From NCBI GenBank assembly GCA_018380115.1, contig JAGZUF010000026.1:1-30621 (forward strand): a stretch of 30,621 nt of DNA, in the 5' to 3' direction. Source of the stretch: Oscillospiraceae bacterium. Lineage in GTDB: Bacteria; Bacillota; Clostridia; Oscillospirales; Ruminococcaceae. The position numbers and the translations under genes are program-made. Under the pieces are notes generated by a model that did not search any database, had not been told where the DNA came from, and saw nothing but the letters and a program-made list of their open reading frames with translations. Of the stretch, positions 7,894 through 16,486 are shown piece after piece; position 1 is the first letter of the stretch; each line of letters begins with the position of its first letter.

Positions 7894-9126
7894 TTAATAC
7901 TGGCTTTTGCGCTTGCGGGCGGCCTTGCGCCAGTAGCCATAGGCCGAAAGGGCCAGCATGGCGGCCAGCATAACGGGGAACACCCAGTCTTTGCCGCTGG
8001 AATCGTAGCTGCGCACATCGCTCCACGCCTTGCTCATGGCGTCGTTCACGTCTGTGGGCAGCACCAGCATGGTCTCGCACAGGGCAAGGTAATCGGCCGA
8101 AGGGTACATCATGTCGCTTTCTGCCAGCTCTGGCGGCAGAAGGCTGCGCACCTGCGTCTGCGGCGAGGAATAGCAGATATACTCTGCGTTGGCCAGGGCC
8201 ACTTGCGTTTCGCACATGAAGTTGATGAACATTTCGGCGGCCTCTTTGTGGCGCGCGCCCTTGGGGATGCACATGCCGTCCACAAAGCGGTTGGTGCCCT
8301 CGGCGGGCAGGAAGATGGCGAGGTCGGGGTTATCCTGCATCATGGTCATGCCGTCGCCGGTATAATACGGCGCCAGCGCGGCCTCGCCGCCGCTCATTTT
8401 GTCGAACACCTCGTCCATTACATAGCTTTGCACCACGCCCTTCTGCTCTTTCAGCTTCTGGGCGGCCTCTTCCACGTCGGCCGTGCTCTGCGGGTTCAGC
8501 GATTTGCCCAGCATTTTGCCTGCAATGGCAAAGGCGTCGCGGCTGTTGTTAAACATGAGGATGTTGTTTGCGTATTTTTCATCCCACAAAATGCCCCAGC
8601 CCTGGGACAAATCGCCCTCGTCCACCATGGTGGTGTTGTACACGATGCACACCGTGCCCCAGGTGTAGGGCACGCTGTATTCGTTGGTGGGGTCGTATTC
8701 CAGGTTTTTGCACGTCTCGTCGATGAGGGCATAGTTCGGGATATTGGAAAAATCCAGCTTTTCCAGCATGCCCTCGTTTATCATCTGGCCTATCATGTAA
8801 TCGCTGGGAATGATGACGTCGTAATCGCCCGCGCCGCTTTTCAACTTGGCGTACAGGCTTTCGTTGGTGTCGTAGGTGGTGTAGTTTACGTCGATGCCGG
8901 TAAGCTCTTCAAACTCCTTCACCACGTCCATGGTGCCGTCCGCCCCGTCAGAGATATACTCGCCCCAGTTGTACACGTTCAGGGTGATGTTGTCGCCGGC
9001 AAAGCGCGTGTAATCGTAGCCGGGCTCTACCTCCACCTCGGCAAAGGCGGGCGCGCACGGCGCGGCCAGGCACGCGGCGCACAGAACAAGCGCGGCGGCC
9101 TTTTTGGCAAGGCGGTGCCTTTTCAT
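7894..9126 (-). CDS. potD: spermidine/putrescine-binding protein with C-terminal membrane anchor
   Basis: This is the polyamine-binding subunit of the PotABCD importer. Residues 1-29 form a Sec signal peptide ending near AFA without a lipobox cysteine at the cleavage site. The mature part begins with the family pattern LNVYNWGEYISDG, and contains VIIPSDYMI, PYTWGTV and later solute-binding segments. Unusually, residues about 381-399 form a hydrophobic helix followed by the basic tail RKAARKRK, so the protein should stay anchored in the membrane by its C-terminus instead of by a lipid. Its ATG overlaps the potC stop in an ATGA, which implies coupled translation. It is the last gene of potABCD. 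Whether the ligand is spermidine or putrescine cannot be settled by reading. Confidence 0.92.
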   Translation of the reverse strand: MKRHRLAKKAAALVLCAACLAAPCAPAFAEVEVEPGYDYTRFAGDNITLNVYNWGEYISDGADGTMDVVKEFEELTGIDVNYTTYDTNESLYAKLKSGAGDYDVIIPSDYMIGQMINEGMLEKLDFSNIPNYALIDETCKNLEYDPTNEYSVPYTWGTVCIVYNTTMVDEGDLSQGWGILWDEKYANNILMFNNSRDAFAIAGKMLGKSLNPQSTADVEEAAQKLKEQKGVVQSYVMDEVFDKMSGGEAALAPYYTGDGMTMMQDNPDLAIFLPAEGTNRFVDGMCIPKGARHKEAAEMFINFMCETQVALANAEYICYSSPQTQVRSLLPPELAESDMMYPSADYLALCETMLVLPTDVNDAMSKAWSDVRSYDSSGKDWVFPVMLAAMLALSAYGYWRKAARKRKSQY

Positions 9127-9980
9127 ACGCGCGCCTCCCTTCTGGCGGCGCGGGCCGTGCGCTTCTCGCGCGCGGCCTCCACCCCGTTCACACTGAGAAT
9201 GATAGCCAGAATGACCACAAACATGATGGTGGAAAGGGCGTTTATTTCGGGGCTGACACGCTTTTTCGTCATGGAGTAGATGGCGATGGGCAGCGTCTGC
9301 ACCGTGCCGGAGTTGAAATACGAGATGATGAAATCGTCAATGGAATACGTCAGGCTGATGAGGAATGCCGAGATGATGGCGGGCATTATCTCTGGCAGCA
9401 CCACCTTGAAAAACGCCTGGCGCGGGTTGCAGCCAAGGTCCAGCGCGGCCTCGTACATGCGCACGTCCATCTGGCGCAGCTTGGGGCTGACGTTGAACAG
9501 CACATACGGCAGGCAGAACGTGACGTGCGCAATAAGCAGCGTGCCGATGCCGAAGCCCACGCGCACCTCCTGCCCCAGAAGGGCCGTAAGCACCTTGCTG
9601 ATGCCGCCGTTCAGCACCACGAACAGCAGCATGGTGGCAACGCCGGTGACAATTTCGGGGTTGACGATGGGCACATACGAAAGGTTCAGCACCACGGCGC
9701 GCCTGCGGCGGCTCATGTTGTTCACCCCAATGGCCGCCAGCGTGCCCAGCACCGTGGCGATAATAGCCGAGGCAAAGGCCACCACAAGCGAAACGCCCAG
9801 CGCCTGCAGAATCATTTCGTCGCCCAGCAGGTTTTTATACCAGCGCAGCGAAAAGCCCGCCCAGACGTTGCGGCTTTTCGATTCGTTGAAGCTGAAGGCA
9901 ATAAGCACCGCGATGGGCACATACATGAAGCCGAACACGGCCACCATCCACACGCGGCCAAGGTTTTTCCAGCGCCTCAT
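9123..9980 (-). CDS. potC: spermidine/putrescine ABC transporter permease
   Basis: This is the second inner-membrane permease of the polyamine importer. The 285-aa protein has the expected hydrophobic segments, and the binding-protein-dependent permease loop (EAALDLGCNPRQAFFKVVLP), which docks on the ATPase, is visible at about residues 170-190. I chose the ATG at 9980 because it overlaps the potB stop as ATGA and has GGAGG upstream; a longer frame would run into potB. It lies between potB and potD with four-base overlaps on both sides. Confidence 0.94.
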   Translation of the reverse strand: MRRWKNLGRVWMVAVFGFMYVPIAVLIAFSFNESKSRNVWAGFSLRWYKNLLGDEMILQALGVSLVVAFASAIIATVLGTLAAIGVNNMSRRRRAVVLNLSYVPIVNPEIVTGVATMLLFVVLNGGISKVLTALLGQEVRVGFGIGTLLIAHVTFCLPYVLFNVSPKLRQMDVRMYEAALDLGCNPRQAFFKVVLPEIMPAIISAFLISLTYSIDDFIISYFNSGTVQTLPIAIYSMTKKRVSPEINALSTIMFVVILAIILSVNGVEAAREKRTARAARREARV

Positions 9981-10783
9981 ACCATCGCCTCCATTTCTTC
10001 CGTGTCGGCGGTGGTGAAGCTCATGCACAAAAGCACAATCACCATCAGCACAAGGCTCATGGCGCTGCCCAGGTTGTAGTTGTAGCTGTTGCCGAGGAAC
10101 TGCATTTCAATGAGGTCGCCCGGCAGCAGGTTAGAGCCGCCGCCCAGCATGCGGCTGATGATAAAGGTGGAGATGCTGGGCACAAACACCATGGTAATGC
10201 CCGTGGTGATGCCCGGCATGGCCAGCGGCACCAGCACGCGCGAAAGAATGTGGAACTGGCTTGCGCCAAGGTCCTGCGCGGCCTCGATGACGCTCTGGTC
10301 TATTTTCACCATAATGGTGTAAAGCGGCAGTATCATGAACGGCAGGTAGTTGTACACCATGCCCAGCACCACGGCGCCGGAGGTGTTTATCATGTGCAGC
10401 GGCCCAATGCCGAACAGCCCCAGAAAGCGGTTGATAAGGCCGTTGTTTTCCAAAAGCGTCATCCACGCATAGGTGCGCAGCAGAAAGTTCATCCACATGG
10501 GCAGCATAATAAGCATCTGCATCATTTTCTGGTGCGCGGGGGCCATGCGGCTGAGCATATAGCCGATGGGAAAGGCGATGACAAGGCAGATGACGGTGGC
10601 GATGACGGCCTGCACGATGCCGCGCGCGAACACGGTGGTGTACGCGCCCAGGCCCATGATGTTCTCCAGCGTGAAGCTGCCGGCCTTGTCGGTGAACGCA
10701 AAGTACACCACAATGGCCAGCGGCACTGCCACGAACACCACCATCCACACGATGTAGGGCGAAGCGCCCGCTTTGCTTTTCAC
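9977..10783 (-). CDS. potB: spermidine/putrescine ABC transporter permease
   Basis: This is the first permease subunit of the importer, 268 aa with about six membrane helices. The EAA loop reads EAAQDLGASQFHILSRVLVP, as expected for contact with PotA. It starts with GTG at 10783, six bases after the potA TGA, and its ribosome binding site AAGGAGGG lies within the end of potA. The downstream potC start overlaps its stop codon. It pairs with PotC to form the translocation channel. Confidence 0.94.
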   Translation of the reverse strand: MKSKAGASPYIVWMVVFVAVPLAIVVYFAFTDKAGSFTLENIMGLGAYTTVFARGIVQAVIATVICLVIAFPIGYMLSRMAPAHQKMMQMLIMLPMWMNFLLRTYAWMTLLENNGLINRFLGLFGIGPLHMINTSGAVVLGMVYNYLPFMILPLYTIMVKIDQSVIEAAQDLGASQFHILSRVLVPLAMPGITTGITMVFVPSISTFIISRMLGGGSNLLPGDLIEMQFLGNSYNYNLGSAMSLVLMVIVLLCMSFTTADTEEMEAMV

Positions 10784-10789
10784 AGCCGC

Positions 10790-11833
10790 TCAGCCCTCCT
10801 TCTTCATGATGTGTATCTCGTCCGGGCCGATGTTCATGCCGATAAGCTCGCCCACCTGCGCGGCCTGGGTGGAATGGATAATCCACTCATAGCCCGCCTG
10901 GCGCACGTGCATCTCATAGTGCACGCCCTTGAAGATGACGTTTTCCACTACGCCCGTAAGCTGGCCCTGAATGGCCGGCACAATTTGAATATCCTCCGGG
11001 CGCACCACCACCTGCACAAACTCCTTGGGCGCAAAGCCCTTGTCCACACAGGTGAACTCCTGCCCGGCGAACTCCACACGGAAGTCGCGCAGCATCACGC
11101 CGTCGATGATGTTCGACTCGCCGATAAAATCGGCCACAAAGGCGTTGTTCGGCTCGTTGTAAATATCCTGCGGCGTGCCTATCTGCTGAATGTTGCCGCC
11201 CTTCATCACCACCACCATGTCGGACATGGTGAGGGCCTCCTCCTGGTCGTGCGTGACATAGATGAAGGTTATCTCAAGGCTTTGCTGGATGCGCTTGAGC
11301 TCTATCTGCATATCTTTGCGCAGCTTTAAGTCCAGCGCGCCGAGGGGCTCGTCCAGCAAAAGCACGCGCGGGCGGTTCACCAGCGCGCGGGCAATGGCCA
11401 CGCGCTGCTGCTGGCCGCCGGAAAGCGTTGTGGTGCTGCGGCGCTCGAAACCCTTCAGGCCCACAAGCTCCAGCATTTCCATCACGGCGCGGCGCACCTC
11501 TTTTTCCTCCACCTTTTTCAGGCGAAGGCCGAAGGCCACGTTCTCGAACACGTTCAGGTGCGGGAACAGGGCATACTTCTGGAACACGGTGTTCACCTGC
11601 CGCTTGTACGGCGGCAGGCGCGTGATGTCCTTGCCATCAAAAAAGACATTGCCCGATTTCGGCTCGATAAACCCGCCAATGACGCGGAGCGTGGTCGTCT
11701 TGCCGCAGCCGGACGGGCCGAGGAAGGTGACGAACTCTTTGTCGTGGATATCGAGGTTGAGGCCGTCCAAAACGCGGTCTCCGTCGAAATCGACTACAAT
11801 GTCCTTGAGTGAAACGATTTTCTTGTTCTCCAT
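10790..11833 (-). CDS. potA: spermidine/putrescine ABC transporter ATP-binding protein
   Basis: This is the ATPase that powers polyamine uptake. Walker A GPSGCGKTT lies at residues 39-47, the signature LSGGQQQRVAIARAL and Walker B VLLLDEPLGALD in the middle, and the H-loop VTHDQEEAL after that; the C-terminal third is the TOBE-type regulatory domain. Two ATGs are possible. I prefer 11833 (347 aa) because the AAAGGGGG site touches the upstream ATG at 11845 but stands 12 bases from this one. It is the first gene of potABCD and is preceded by a leader of about 235 nt and a strong promoter. No PuuR-type regulator is adjacent. Confidence 0.94.
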   Translation of the reverse strand: MENKKIVSLKDIVVDFDGDRVLDGLNLDIHDKEFVTFLGPSGCGKTTTLRVIGGFIEPKSGNVFFDGKDITRLPPYKRQVNTVFQKYALFPHLNVFENVAFGLRLKKVEEKEVRRAVMEMLELVGLKGFERRSTTTLSGGQQQRVAIARALVNRPRVLLLDEPLGALDLKLRKDMQIELKRIQQSLEITFIYVTHDQEEALTMSDMVVVMKGGNIQQIGTPQDIYNEPNNAFVADFIGESNIIDGVMLRDFRVEFAGQEFTCVDKGFAPKEFVQVVVRPEDIQIVPAIQGQLTGVVENVIFKGVHYEMHVRQAGYEWIIHSTQAAQVGELIGMNIGPDEIHIMKKEG

Positions 11834-12075
11834 TACAGACTGCATCCCCCTTTGCGGAATTTACCGAAGGGCTGCCTGCCCCGCGGCCCAGCGCCCATGT
11901 TACCGCCCCGCAAAAGGTTTGTTACACCGCCCCATCCGGAAGGGCGGCTACAGCGGCACATCAAAACGCCAAATTTCGCCGCAGGCCGTGCGCAGGGCTG
12001 AAGGGAAAGCGCTTTCCCCCGCCCTTTTGCCGTCTGCGGCTGTGTGTCAGATGCGTATACGACACAGTGCCATCT

Positions 12076-12104
12076 ATTATGGGGCCATGTTCACACTTTG
12101 TCAA
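12076..12104 (-). promoter_or_regulatory. sigma-A promoter of potABCD
   Basis: On the minus strand TTGACA (12104-12099) and CATAAT (12081-12076) are 17 bp apart. The leader to potA is about 235 nt and holds a perfect palindrome GGGAAAGCGCTTTCCC at 12003-12018. I do not recognise a known riboswitch in it. Confidence 0.8.
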
Positions 12105-12243
12105 TGTTTTTTTCGAAAAATTTACGCAAAATCTTGCATATTTCCGTTTTTTTCTGCGGTTTTCCGCATTTTTTCAAGAGGATTTTTAGAATTTTCTTCT
12201 ATTTTCTTCTTATTTCTCCGTTTTTCTCTTGTTTTCTCGCATT
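12105..12243. other. T-rich tract upstream of the pot promoter, with a plus-strand hairpin
   Basis: This stretch is far richer in A and T than its surroundings, with long T-runs on the plus strand (A-runs reading towards potA, so it could act as an UP element). It holds TGCGG-TTTT-CCGCA followed by six T at 12155-12174, the form of a plus-strand intrinsic terminator, although no plus-strand gene precedes it. No gene is seen. Confidence 0.5.
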
Positions 12244-12282
12244 TCAAAAAGCTGGCCGGGCAAATGCACGCACAGGGGCGCC

Positions 12283-12500
12283 CCGCGCGTGCAAAACGGC
12301 GCCGCGCGCTGCGCCCCTGAGGCGGAAACGCCAGCGGAAATGTCTGCGCACCCGGCCGCACCGCGCAAAAAGCGGCGCCGTGCGCGTACCCGCGAGGCGG
12401 AAACACTGGCGGAACTGCCTGCGCATCCGGCCTCACCGCGCAAAAGGCCGCGCCGCGCTCCGTGCCCCTGAGGCGGAAACGCCGGCGCGTCAGGCCCAGA
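12283..12500. repeat. imperfect tandem repeat, period 75-76 bp
   Basis: The landmark GAGGCGGAAAC recurs at 12319, 12394 and 12470. Around it lie two near-complete units plus partial units at each end, each with CCGCGCAAAA and a CTGCGCA-CCGGCC segment. The array abuts the 3' end of tag and continues to the T-rich tract. Frames across it have no ribosome binding site, so it is treated as non-coding. Confidence 0.75.
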
Positions 12501-12503
12501 CTG

Positions 12504-13076
12504 TCAGCCGCCAGGGCCCGCCCCGTGCGCCAGAAAGCAGCCCTTTTCGTGCGAGCAGATGACGCCCACGGCCTGCAGATAGGCATAGATGATGGTGGTG
12601 CCCACAAACTTCATGCCGCGCTTTTTCAAATCCTTCGATACAGCGTCGGAAAGGGGCGAGCTTGCCAGCCCCGTCTCATGCACCGCCTGTCCATCTGTCC
12701 AGCCCCACAGGTAGCTTGCAAAGCTGCCGAACTCCTGCTGGATGGCAAGAAAGGCCCGTGCGTTGCCCACAGCGGCGCGTATCTTCAGCCGGTTGCGGAT
12801 GATGCCCGCATCGCTTTGCAGCGCGGCCAGCTTTTCGGGGCCGTAGGCGCTTACCGCCTGCGCGTCAAAATTATCGAAGGCCCGCCGGAAGGCCGCGCGC
12901 TTATTCAGCACGCACTCCCACGAAAGCCCGGCCTGAAAGCCCTCCAGTATCAGCATTTCAAACAGCATGCGGTCGTCCCGCACGGGCACGCCCCACTCTT
13001 CGTCGTGGTAGCGCACATACGCCTCGTTGTTCGGGTTTGCCCACCAGCACCGCTGTTTGCCGTCTGCCCACTCCAT
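12504..13076 (-). CDS. tag: DNA-3-methyladenine glycosylase I
   Basis: This base-excision repair enzyme removes 3-methyladenine from alkylated DNA. The 190-aa length matches the family. The zinc site is visible as Cys10, His24, His176 and Cys180, matching the known ligands of the E. coli enzyme. The base-binding region LFEMLILEGFQAGLSWECVL includes the Glu (residue 40) equivalent to the E. coli catalytic-pocket Glu38. DAGIIRNRLKI and KKRGMKFVGTTIIYA are further family motifs. The ATG at 13076 follows AAAGGAGG by about nine bases; longer upstream frames lack such a site. A promoter lies about 180 bp upstream, so it is probably transcribed separately from the acetyltransferase gene. Confidence 0.95.
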   Translation of the reverse strand: MEWADGKQRCWWANPNNEAYVRYHDEEWGVPVRDDRMLFEMLILEGFQAGLSWECVLNKRAAFRRAFDNFDAQAVSAYGPEKLAALQSDAGIIRNRLKIRAAVGNARAFLAIQQEFGSFASYLWGWTDGQAVHETGLASSPLSDAVSKDLKKRGMKFVGTTIIYAYLQAVGVICSHEKGCFLAHGAGPGG

Positions 13077-13254
13077 ACGTCTTTTCCTCCTTTGCCCTCC
13101 GCCTGGCGCACAAGGGCGCGCCCGCGCAAAGGCATGCAGATGCGGCGCCCCAGGCAAGCCCGCTTTTGCGCGGGTGCACAGAAGGCGCACTATGCAAGGG
13201 GGCAGGCGGCATTATGCACACCGCGGCCTGCGCCTGCATCCGCTTTATAAAGCC

Positions 13255-13282
13255 ATCATACCACATTTGTCCGCTTTGTAAA
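13255..13282 (-). promoter_or_regulatory. probable promoter of tag
   Basis: On the minus strand TTTACA and TATGAT are separated by 16 bp, about 180 bp before the tag start. The rest of the 13077-13405 gap shows no gene or strong terminator. Confidence 0.55.
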
Positions 13283-13405
13283 ACCGCCTACGGGCGTGTA
13301 CTGCACGCACCTGCAAAGCGCCTTTTATCTCAGCGCGCCTTTGGCCGGGGCCTTTCGCCTGCCGCCCAGAGGGCCGGGCCCCTTTGCCGCACACCGCGGC
13401 ATGCC

Positions 13406-14020
13406 TCAGCCCAGCACCCTGCTGTATAAAAAACAGCGCAGCGGCGTCTTCCGGCCGCCGAACTCTACGGTGATGCATCGCTCGCCCTCGCGGTGAAAGC
13501 CGCGTTTTTCGTAGAACTGATAGGTGCACGCGTCGTCCGTGTAAAGATACACCTCTTTGCCCGGCGCGCGGCGGGCAAGCTCTGCCAGCAGCAGGCTGCC
13601 CACGCCCGTGCCCCGGGCCGCAGGCGCCGCGGCAAGAAAAAGCACCTCGCCGTCCGGCGTGTGGGTGCGGCGGTAGGCCTCGAACAGGGCGCGGTTCGCC
13701 GCCTCATACACGCCCGCGCCGCCGGGGGCAAACAGGCGCTGCAGCACATCGAACACGCGCACATACAGCCGTGTGCCCCAGCTTCGGCAGCAGGGCTGCC
13801 CGCCCTTTATCTCGGCCAGCAGCACCCCTGCCAGCACATCGCCGCAGTAAGCGGCCAGCACATGGGTGGCGCGCGTCAGCTCCAAATACCAGAAATACCG
13901 GGCATACAGCTTCAAAAGCAGCCTGTTTTCCATATACCAGTTGAAGTGCATGCCCTCGATGGCATACTGCATAGCCTGGCTGTAATCTTTTTTCTGAAGC
14001 TCCCGAAGTTGTGCCTGCAC
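13406..14020 (-). CDS. GNAT family N-acetyltransferase
   Basis: The 204-aa protein has the acetyl-CoA-binding motif RGTGVG at residues 136-141, preceded by a beta strand (EVLFLAAAP) and followed by a helix. Near the C-terminus YTDDACTYQFYEKRGFHREGE is the usual end of a GNAT fold (given here as its class, with YEKRGF as the key part). It should transfer an acetyl group from acetyl-CoA to an amine; the acceptor is unknown. The start is a GTG at 14020, eight bases after GGGGAGG. The gene appears to be a single unit with its own promoter at 14058-14086. Confidence 0.88.
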   Translation of the reverse strand: MQAQLRELQKKDYSQAMQYAIEGMHFNWYMENRLLLKLYARYFWYLELTRATHVLAAYCGDVLAGVLLAEIKGGQPCCRSWGTRLYVRVFDVLQRLFAPGGAGVYEAANRALFEAYRRTHTPDGEVLFLAAAPAARGTGVGSLLLAELARRAPGKEVYLYTDDACTYQFYEKRGFHREGERCITVEFGGRKTPLRCFLYSRVLG

Positions 14021-14057
14021 GGCGGCGCCTCCCCTTTATCCGTCATATTGTGCCGCA

Positions 14058-14086
14058 AGTATAGCAGAAACACGCGCGCGGCGCAA
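14058..14086 (-). promoter_or_regulatory. probable promoter of the GNAT gene
   Basis: On the minus strand TTGCGC and TATACT are 17 bp apart, about 38 bp before the GTG start. The CTGCTATACT context is the same as at the BMP promoter. Confidence 0.6.
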
Positions 14087-14193
14087 GGCCGGCGCGGCCC
14101 CAGCCCCCGCAGAAATGCGCGCGGGCGCCCCGTGCGGGCGCAAAGGCCAAAAGGCCCTGTGCGCGCGGGCGGCGGGCCGGGGCATCTTCCCTC

Positions 14194-14221
14194 TTGCACT
14201 TTTCCGTAAAACGGATATAAT
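14194..14221 (+). promoter_or_regulatory. promoter of ktrBA with palindromic spacer
   Basis: TTGCAC and TATAAT are 16 bp apart, and the spacer contains the inverted repeat TCCGT-AAA-ACGGA (14203-14215), which could be an operator. The leader to ktrB is about 125 nt. I looked for a c-di-AMP riboswitch, common before Ktr genes in Firmicutes, and do not see one. Confidence 0.65.
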
Positions 14222-14354
14222 ATGAGGCAATGCCGCCTCTTTGCGCTTTTTTTATAAAAACCGCGCATTTGTTTATGCGGCCTTTATTTCGCTTCGCCGG
14301 CACCCGGCCCGGTGCGGCGCACAGCCTGCCTTGCCTTGAGAGGGGAAATATCGT

Positions 14355-15707
14355 TTGAGCGGCTTTATTGCGAGAACGCGGCGCCTGACGCCTGCGCGCA
14401 TCATCATCTTCGGCTTTCTGGCGCTTATTTTGGCAGGCGCGGCCCTGCTGACGCTGCCCTTCGCCACGCGCGACGGTCAGGGCGCCAGCTTTGAGGACGC
14501 GCTGTTCACCGCCACCAGTGCCACCTGCGTGACGGGCCTTGTGGTGCACGACACCTACACCTACTGGACGCCCTTCGGGCAGGGTGTCATTCTGCTTCTG
14601 ATTCAGATAGGCGGCATGGGCGTTGTAACCATGGCGCTTGCCATTTTCACCATCACCGGGCGGCGCATCGGCCTGAAGCAGCGCGTGGTGATGCAGGAGA
14701 CCATTGCCGCGCCGCACGTGGGCGGCATGGTGCGCATGGTGGGCTTTATCGTGCGCGGCACCCTGTGCGTAGAGACGGCGGGCGCCGTGCTGCTGGCGCT
14801 GCGCTTCTGCCCGCAGTTCGGCGTGGCCAAGGGCGTGTGGTTTGCGGTGTTCCACGCCGTGTCTGCCTTCTGCAACGCGGGGTTCGATTTGATGGGGGAA
14901 AGCGGTGCCTTTTCCTCGCTGACAGACTACAGCGCAGACCCCCTTGTGAACCTGACCATCATGGGCCTTATCACCGTGGGCGGCATCGGCTTTCTTGTGT
15001 GGGACGATGTTCTGCACCATGGCCTGCGCTTCCACCACTACCGCCTTCAGACAAAGATTGTGCTGGTGACAAGCGGCCTGCTGGTGCTTCTGCCCGCCCT
15101 GTACCTGTATTTTGTGGAGTTTTCACACCCGCAGTGGGCGGGGCTTTCCGGCGGGGAAAGGGTGCTGGCGGCGCTGTTCCAGTCTGTCACCACGCGCACG
15201 GCGGGCTTCAACACCGTCGACCAGACGGCCCTCTCCGGCCCGGCGGTGCTGCTGTGTATTCTGACGATGCTGGTGGGCGGCTCGCCCGGCTCTACCGCGG
15301 GCGGCTTCAAAACCACCAGCCTTGCGGTGCTGGCGCTGTGCGTGGTGGCCATTTTGAAGCAGCGCGACAGCATCCAGGTGTTTGCGCGGCGCTTTCCGCC
15401 GGTGGTGCTGCGGCATGCGGCCACGCTCATCACGCTGTATATGGGGCTATTCCTCGCGGGCGGCGTGATGCTGTGCGAGTGGGACGGCATCCCCCTTTCC
15501 GCAGCCCTGTACGAGACGGCCAGCGCCATTGCCACGGTGGGCCTTTCCATGGGCGTGACGCCCGGCCTGTGCCTGGCCTCGCACCTTGTGCTGGTGTTTT
15601 TGATGTACTTCGGGCGCGTGGGCTGCCTTACCATGCTGTATGCCGTGGCGGGCGGCCATCACGGGCCGCGCGGCATGCTGCCGGAGGAAAAAATAACCGT
15701 GGGCTGA
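14355..15707 (+). CDS. ktrB: TrkH/KtrB family potassium uptake membrane subunit
   Basis: This is the potassium-translocating membrane subunit of a Ktr-type system. The 450-aa protein has the four repeated membrane-pore-membrane units of the family, and the four filter loops with their conserved glycine are visible: SATCVTGL, SAFCNAGF, TRTAGFNT and IATVGLSMG. The start is a TTG at 14355, about ten bases after AGAGGGG. The gene for the cytosolic regulatory partner KtrA follows 121 bp downstream on the same strand. Symbol choice (ktrB rather than trkH or ntpJ) rests on the short KtrA-like partner. Confidence 0.92.
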   Translation: MSGFIARTRRLTPARIIIFGFLALILAGAALLTLPFATRDGQGASFEDALFTATSATCVTGLVVHDTYTYWTPFGQGVILLLIQIGGMGVVTMALAIFTITGRRIGLKQRVVMQETIAAPHVGGMVRMVGFIVRGTLCVETAGAVLLALRFCPQFGVAKGVWFAVFHAVSAFCNAGFDLMGESGAFSSLTDYSADPLVNLTIMGLITVGGIGFLVWDDVLHHGLRFHHYRLQTKIVLVTSGLLVLLPALYLYFVEFSHPQWAGLSGGERVLAALFQSVTTRTAGFNTVDQTALSGPAVLLCILTMLVGGSPGSTAGGFKTTSLAVLALCVVAILKQRDSIQVFARRFPPVVLRHAATLITLYMGLFLAGGVMLCEWDGIPLSAALYETASAIATVGLSMGVTPGLCLASHLVLVFLMYFGRVGCLTMLYAVAGGHHGPRGMLPEEKITVG

Positions 15708-15828
15708 GGGCAGAAAAGCCCGTGCACGCCGCCCGCTTTGCCGCAGCGCGGCTTTTACCCGTGTGCACGCTGCCGGAAGGCAGCCCTGTATGAAAGAGAG
15801 TTTGAACAGAAAAGGAGAACGTCTTTTT

Positions 15829-16476
15829 ATGAAATCCATCCTGCTGGTTGGCCTTGGGCGCTTTGGGCGCCACATGGCGGAAAAATTCATCGAGCTTGGC
15901 CACGAGGTGCTGGCCGTGGATAAGGATGAGCAGCGCGTAAACGACATTCTGCCCGTTGTGACGGACGCGCAGATAGGCGACGCCACAAGCGAGCCGTTTA
16001 TGGAGGCCCTGGGCGTGCGCAATTTCGATTTATGCGTGGTATGCATCGGAAACAACTTTCAAAGCTCGCTGGAGGCCACGGCCCTTTTGAAGGAGCTGGG
16101 CGCCGCCAAGGTGCTGAGCCGCGCCTCGCGCGATGTGCACGCCAAGTTCCTTCTGCGCAACGGAGCCGACTATGTGGTGTACCCGGAAAAGGAGATGGGC
16201 GTGCGCGCGGCGGTGAAGTTCAGCGCAGACAATATCTTCGACTACATCAGCCTTTCGCCGGAATACTCCATCTACGAGGTGACGGTGCCCGCTGTGTGGG
16301 TAGGGCGCAGCATCATCGAGCTTTCGGTGCGCACGCGCTACCACATCAGCATACTGGCCTTCAAGCACGGCGAAACCTTTCTTCCCCTGCCCAAGCCGGA
16401 CCATGTGTTCACCGGCGACGAAACCATGCTGGTGCTGGGCGCCAATGCGGACCTGCAAAAATTTTTGAAGCTGTAA
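15829..16476 (+). CDS. ktrA: KtrA/TrkA family potassium uptake regulator (RCK protein)
   Basis: This is the cytosolic gating ring subunit that binds nucleotides and controls KtrB. The Rossmann motif GLGRFG lies at residues 8-13, with an acidic residue at the end of the second strand (AVDKDEQRV) suited to NAD(H)/ATP binding. The RCK_N domain spans about residues 1-115 and an RCK_C domain about 130-215. The 215-aa single-unit length matches KtrA and not the double-unit TrkA. The ATG at 15829 follows AAAGGAG; an in-frame upstream start lacks one. Element copy B begins 10 bp after its stop codon. Confidence 0.94.
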   Translation: MKSILLVGLGRFGRHMAEKFIELGHEVLAVDKDEQRVNDILPVVTDAQIGDATSEPFMEALGVRNFDLCVVCIGNNFQSSLEATALLKELGAAKVLSRASRDVHAKFLLRNGADYVVYPEKEMGVRAAVKFSADNIFDYISLSPEYSIYEVTVPAVWVGRSIIELSVRTRYHISILAFKHGETFLPLPKPDHVFTGDETMLVLGANADLQKFLKL

Positions 16477-16486
16477 GCACAGGGTG

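Noticed and set aside
12283..12500. CRISPR array
   Set aside because: Units are contiguous 75-bp tandem repeats without unique spacers, and no cas genes are present.
12122..12607. Minus-strand frame across the 75-bp repeat giving 25-residue protein repeats
   Set aside because: It begins inside tag in another frame, has no ribosome binding site, and its periodicity follows from the DNA repeat.
14285..14325. Possible fourth copy of the dispersed element (CGCTTCGCCGG)
   Set aside because: Only a few bases match; the AGCGAAAGC core, T-rich run and closing TTTCGCT are absent.
14222..14354. c-di-AMP riboswitch before ktrB
   Set aside because: Expected by analogy with other Firmicutes, but the leader of about 125 nt shows none of the conserved features I would look for.
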